A stretch of 64,000 nt of DNA from Gracilibacillus boraciitolerans JCM 21714 (GTDB lineage Bacteria; Bacillota; Bacilli; Bacillales; Amphibacillaceae), in the NCBI RefSeq assembly GCF_000521485.1, contig NZ_BAVS01000001.1, forward strand, positions 555,401 to 619,400. The letters are read 5' to 3'. Below are positions 63,599 through 64,000 of this stretch, piece by piece. Both the position numbers and the translations under genes were made by a program. The notes below the pieces were generated by a model. It was not told the origin of the DNA. It saw only the letters and a list, made by a program, of their open reading frames with translations, and did not search any database. Position 1 is the stretch's first letter. Every line of letters begins with the position of its first letter.

Positions 63599-64000
63599 AT
63601 TTTCTACATCGCTCCTTTTCTATATCTTCCATATAATGATATATCCATCCATAATCCGCATGCCATATTCCTATTAACTCCATCTCCTGGTGACAATGTG
63701 GACAGAGAAATGGATCCACTTCAAACGATTCTATCATACGTTGACGATACGTTTTCTTCTTTCTTTTATTTTCTAATAATAAAGTGATTTGTTTGGTTCT
63801 CATAAATGCGTATAGGCAAAGAACATCTTTTGCCTTCTGATAAGACCTTCTACTGTACAAGCCATATCGGCCTACCATACGAAAATGCTTCGGTGATATA
63901 TGTTGAAGCATTTCATATATAAATTGATACACACTTATCTTCTTATCGATTCGTTTCCCCCCCGTTCGATGATCTTCATACCAATAGTGAACCGTTTCCC
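63564..64000 (-). CDS. IS91-family Y2 transposase, C-terminal part
   Basis: About 145 residues in frame to the window edge: HYWYEDHRTGGKRIDKK, ISVYQFIYEMLQHISPKHF, RMVGRYGLYSRRS and a terminal zinc ribbon CPHCHQEME. These are the end of IS91/IS801-type Y2 (HUH) transposases. The catalytic Tyr and His region is beyond the window. RTGGKR has one likely surplus Gly from the C7 run 63957-63963. Confidence 0.8.
   Translation of the reverse strand, partial: ETVHYWYEDHRTGGKRIDKKISVYQFIYEMLQHISPKHFRMVGRYGLYSRRSYQKAKDVLCLYAFMRTKQITLLLENKRKKKTYRQRMIESFEVDPFLCPHCHQEMELIGIWHADYGWIYHYMEDIEKERCRKYGIPFRRKKTG

Larger units (their letters stand above)
62490..64000 (-). mobile_element. IS91-family element, 3' part (continues past window)
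   Basis: Minus-strand block with the C-terminus of a Y2 transposase and three small zinc-ribbon reading frames after it. All five G/C runs in it (62641, 62821, 63354, 63394, 63957) have seven bases. The true end of the element was not identified; IS91 types have no classic inverted repeats. Confidence 0.55.

Overview
This window is chromosomal DNA from a low-GC, endospore-forming member of the Bacillaceae. Gene content and order suggest a Gracilibacillus/Oceanobacillus/Virgibacillus-type genus, but the genus cannot be fixed from the sequence alone. Spore genes (spoVAC-spoVAD-spoVAE, YhcN/YlaJ lipoproteins, a Spo0E-type phosphatase, yteA), a caa3 oxidase operon, rpoY, and a T-box plus CodY-type sites before ilv-leu all fit this. 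From about 1 to 44 kb the order follows, as recalled, one B. subtilis neighbourhood: ylbF-ylbC, ctaG-ctaA, ftsW, yla genes, ykt genes, speA, pdhDCBA, ykyA, def, rpoY-rnjA, ktrC, ykuT, dapL-dapH, darB, ykuE, kre and patA.

Layout. 1-2.3 kb: ylbF, ylbE, ylbD, ylbC. 2.4-4 kb: YugN-like protein and an AI-2E-family membrane protein. 4-11.8 kb: caa3 cytochrome oxidase genes with heme A synthesis (ctaM-like, ctaG, F, E, D, C, B, and divergent ctaA). 11.8-12.8 kb: an internally deleted IS4-type element where B. subtilis has pycA. 13-19.3 kb: ftsW, ylaN, yla genes, suhB-like, yktB, yktA. 19.4-27.1 kb: speA, a polysaccharide deacetylase, a repeat-rich gap and the pyruvate dehydrogenase operon. 27.5-32.8 kb: ykyA, def, a decayed ykrA, rpoY-rnjA, ktrC. 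32.9-36.5 kb: heterodimeric ABC exporter. 36.8-44.2 kb: MscS channel, dapL/dapH, darB, ykuE, SCO, kre, patA, spo0E-like. 44.5-48.7 kb: PilZ protein and a three-gene envelope cassette. 48.9-51.2 kb: a compact spoVA locus. 51.3-52.7 kb: oxidoreductase and a conserved cytosolic protein. 52.9-61.6 kb: ilvBHC-leuABCD behind a CodY/T-box leader. 61.8 kb to the end: yteA, then the 3' part of an IS91-family element with zinc-ribbon ORFs.

The most striking property is not a gene. Roughly fifty runs of G or C are 6-8 bases long, nearly all exactly 7, in an AT-rich genome. Within conserved genes, shortening such a run by 3 removes one surplus Gly or Pro and restores the family motif. Shortening it by 1 or 2 repairs a frameshift. 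A second class of single-base losses (GGC read as GC, A8 as A7) also splits genes. Essential genes (ftsW, rnjA), pdh, ctaD and leu are all affected, so I read this as systematic homopolymer error in the assembly rather than gene decay. Genes are therefore annotated at full span with the suspected frameshift positions given. Two loci look truly decayed: the ykrA remnant at 29.1-29.5 kb and the IS4-type transposase at 11.9-12.8 kb.
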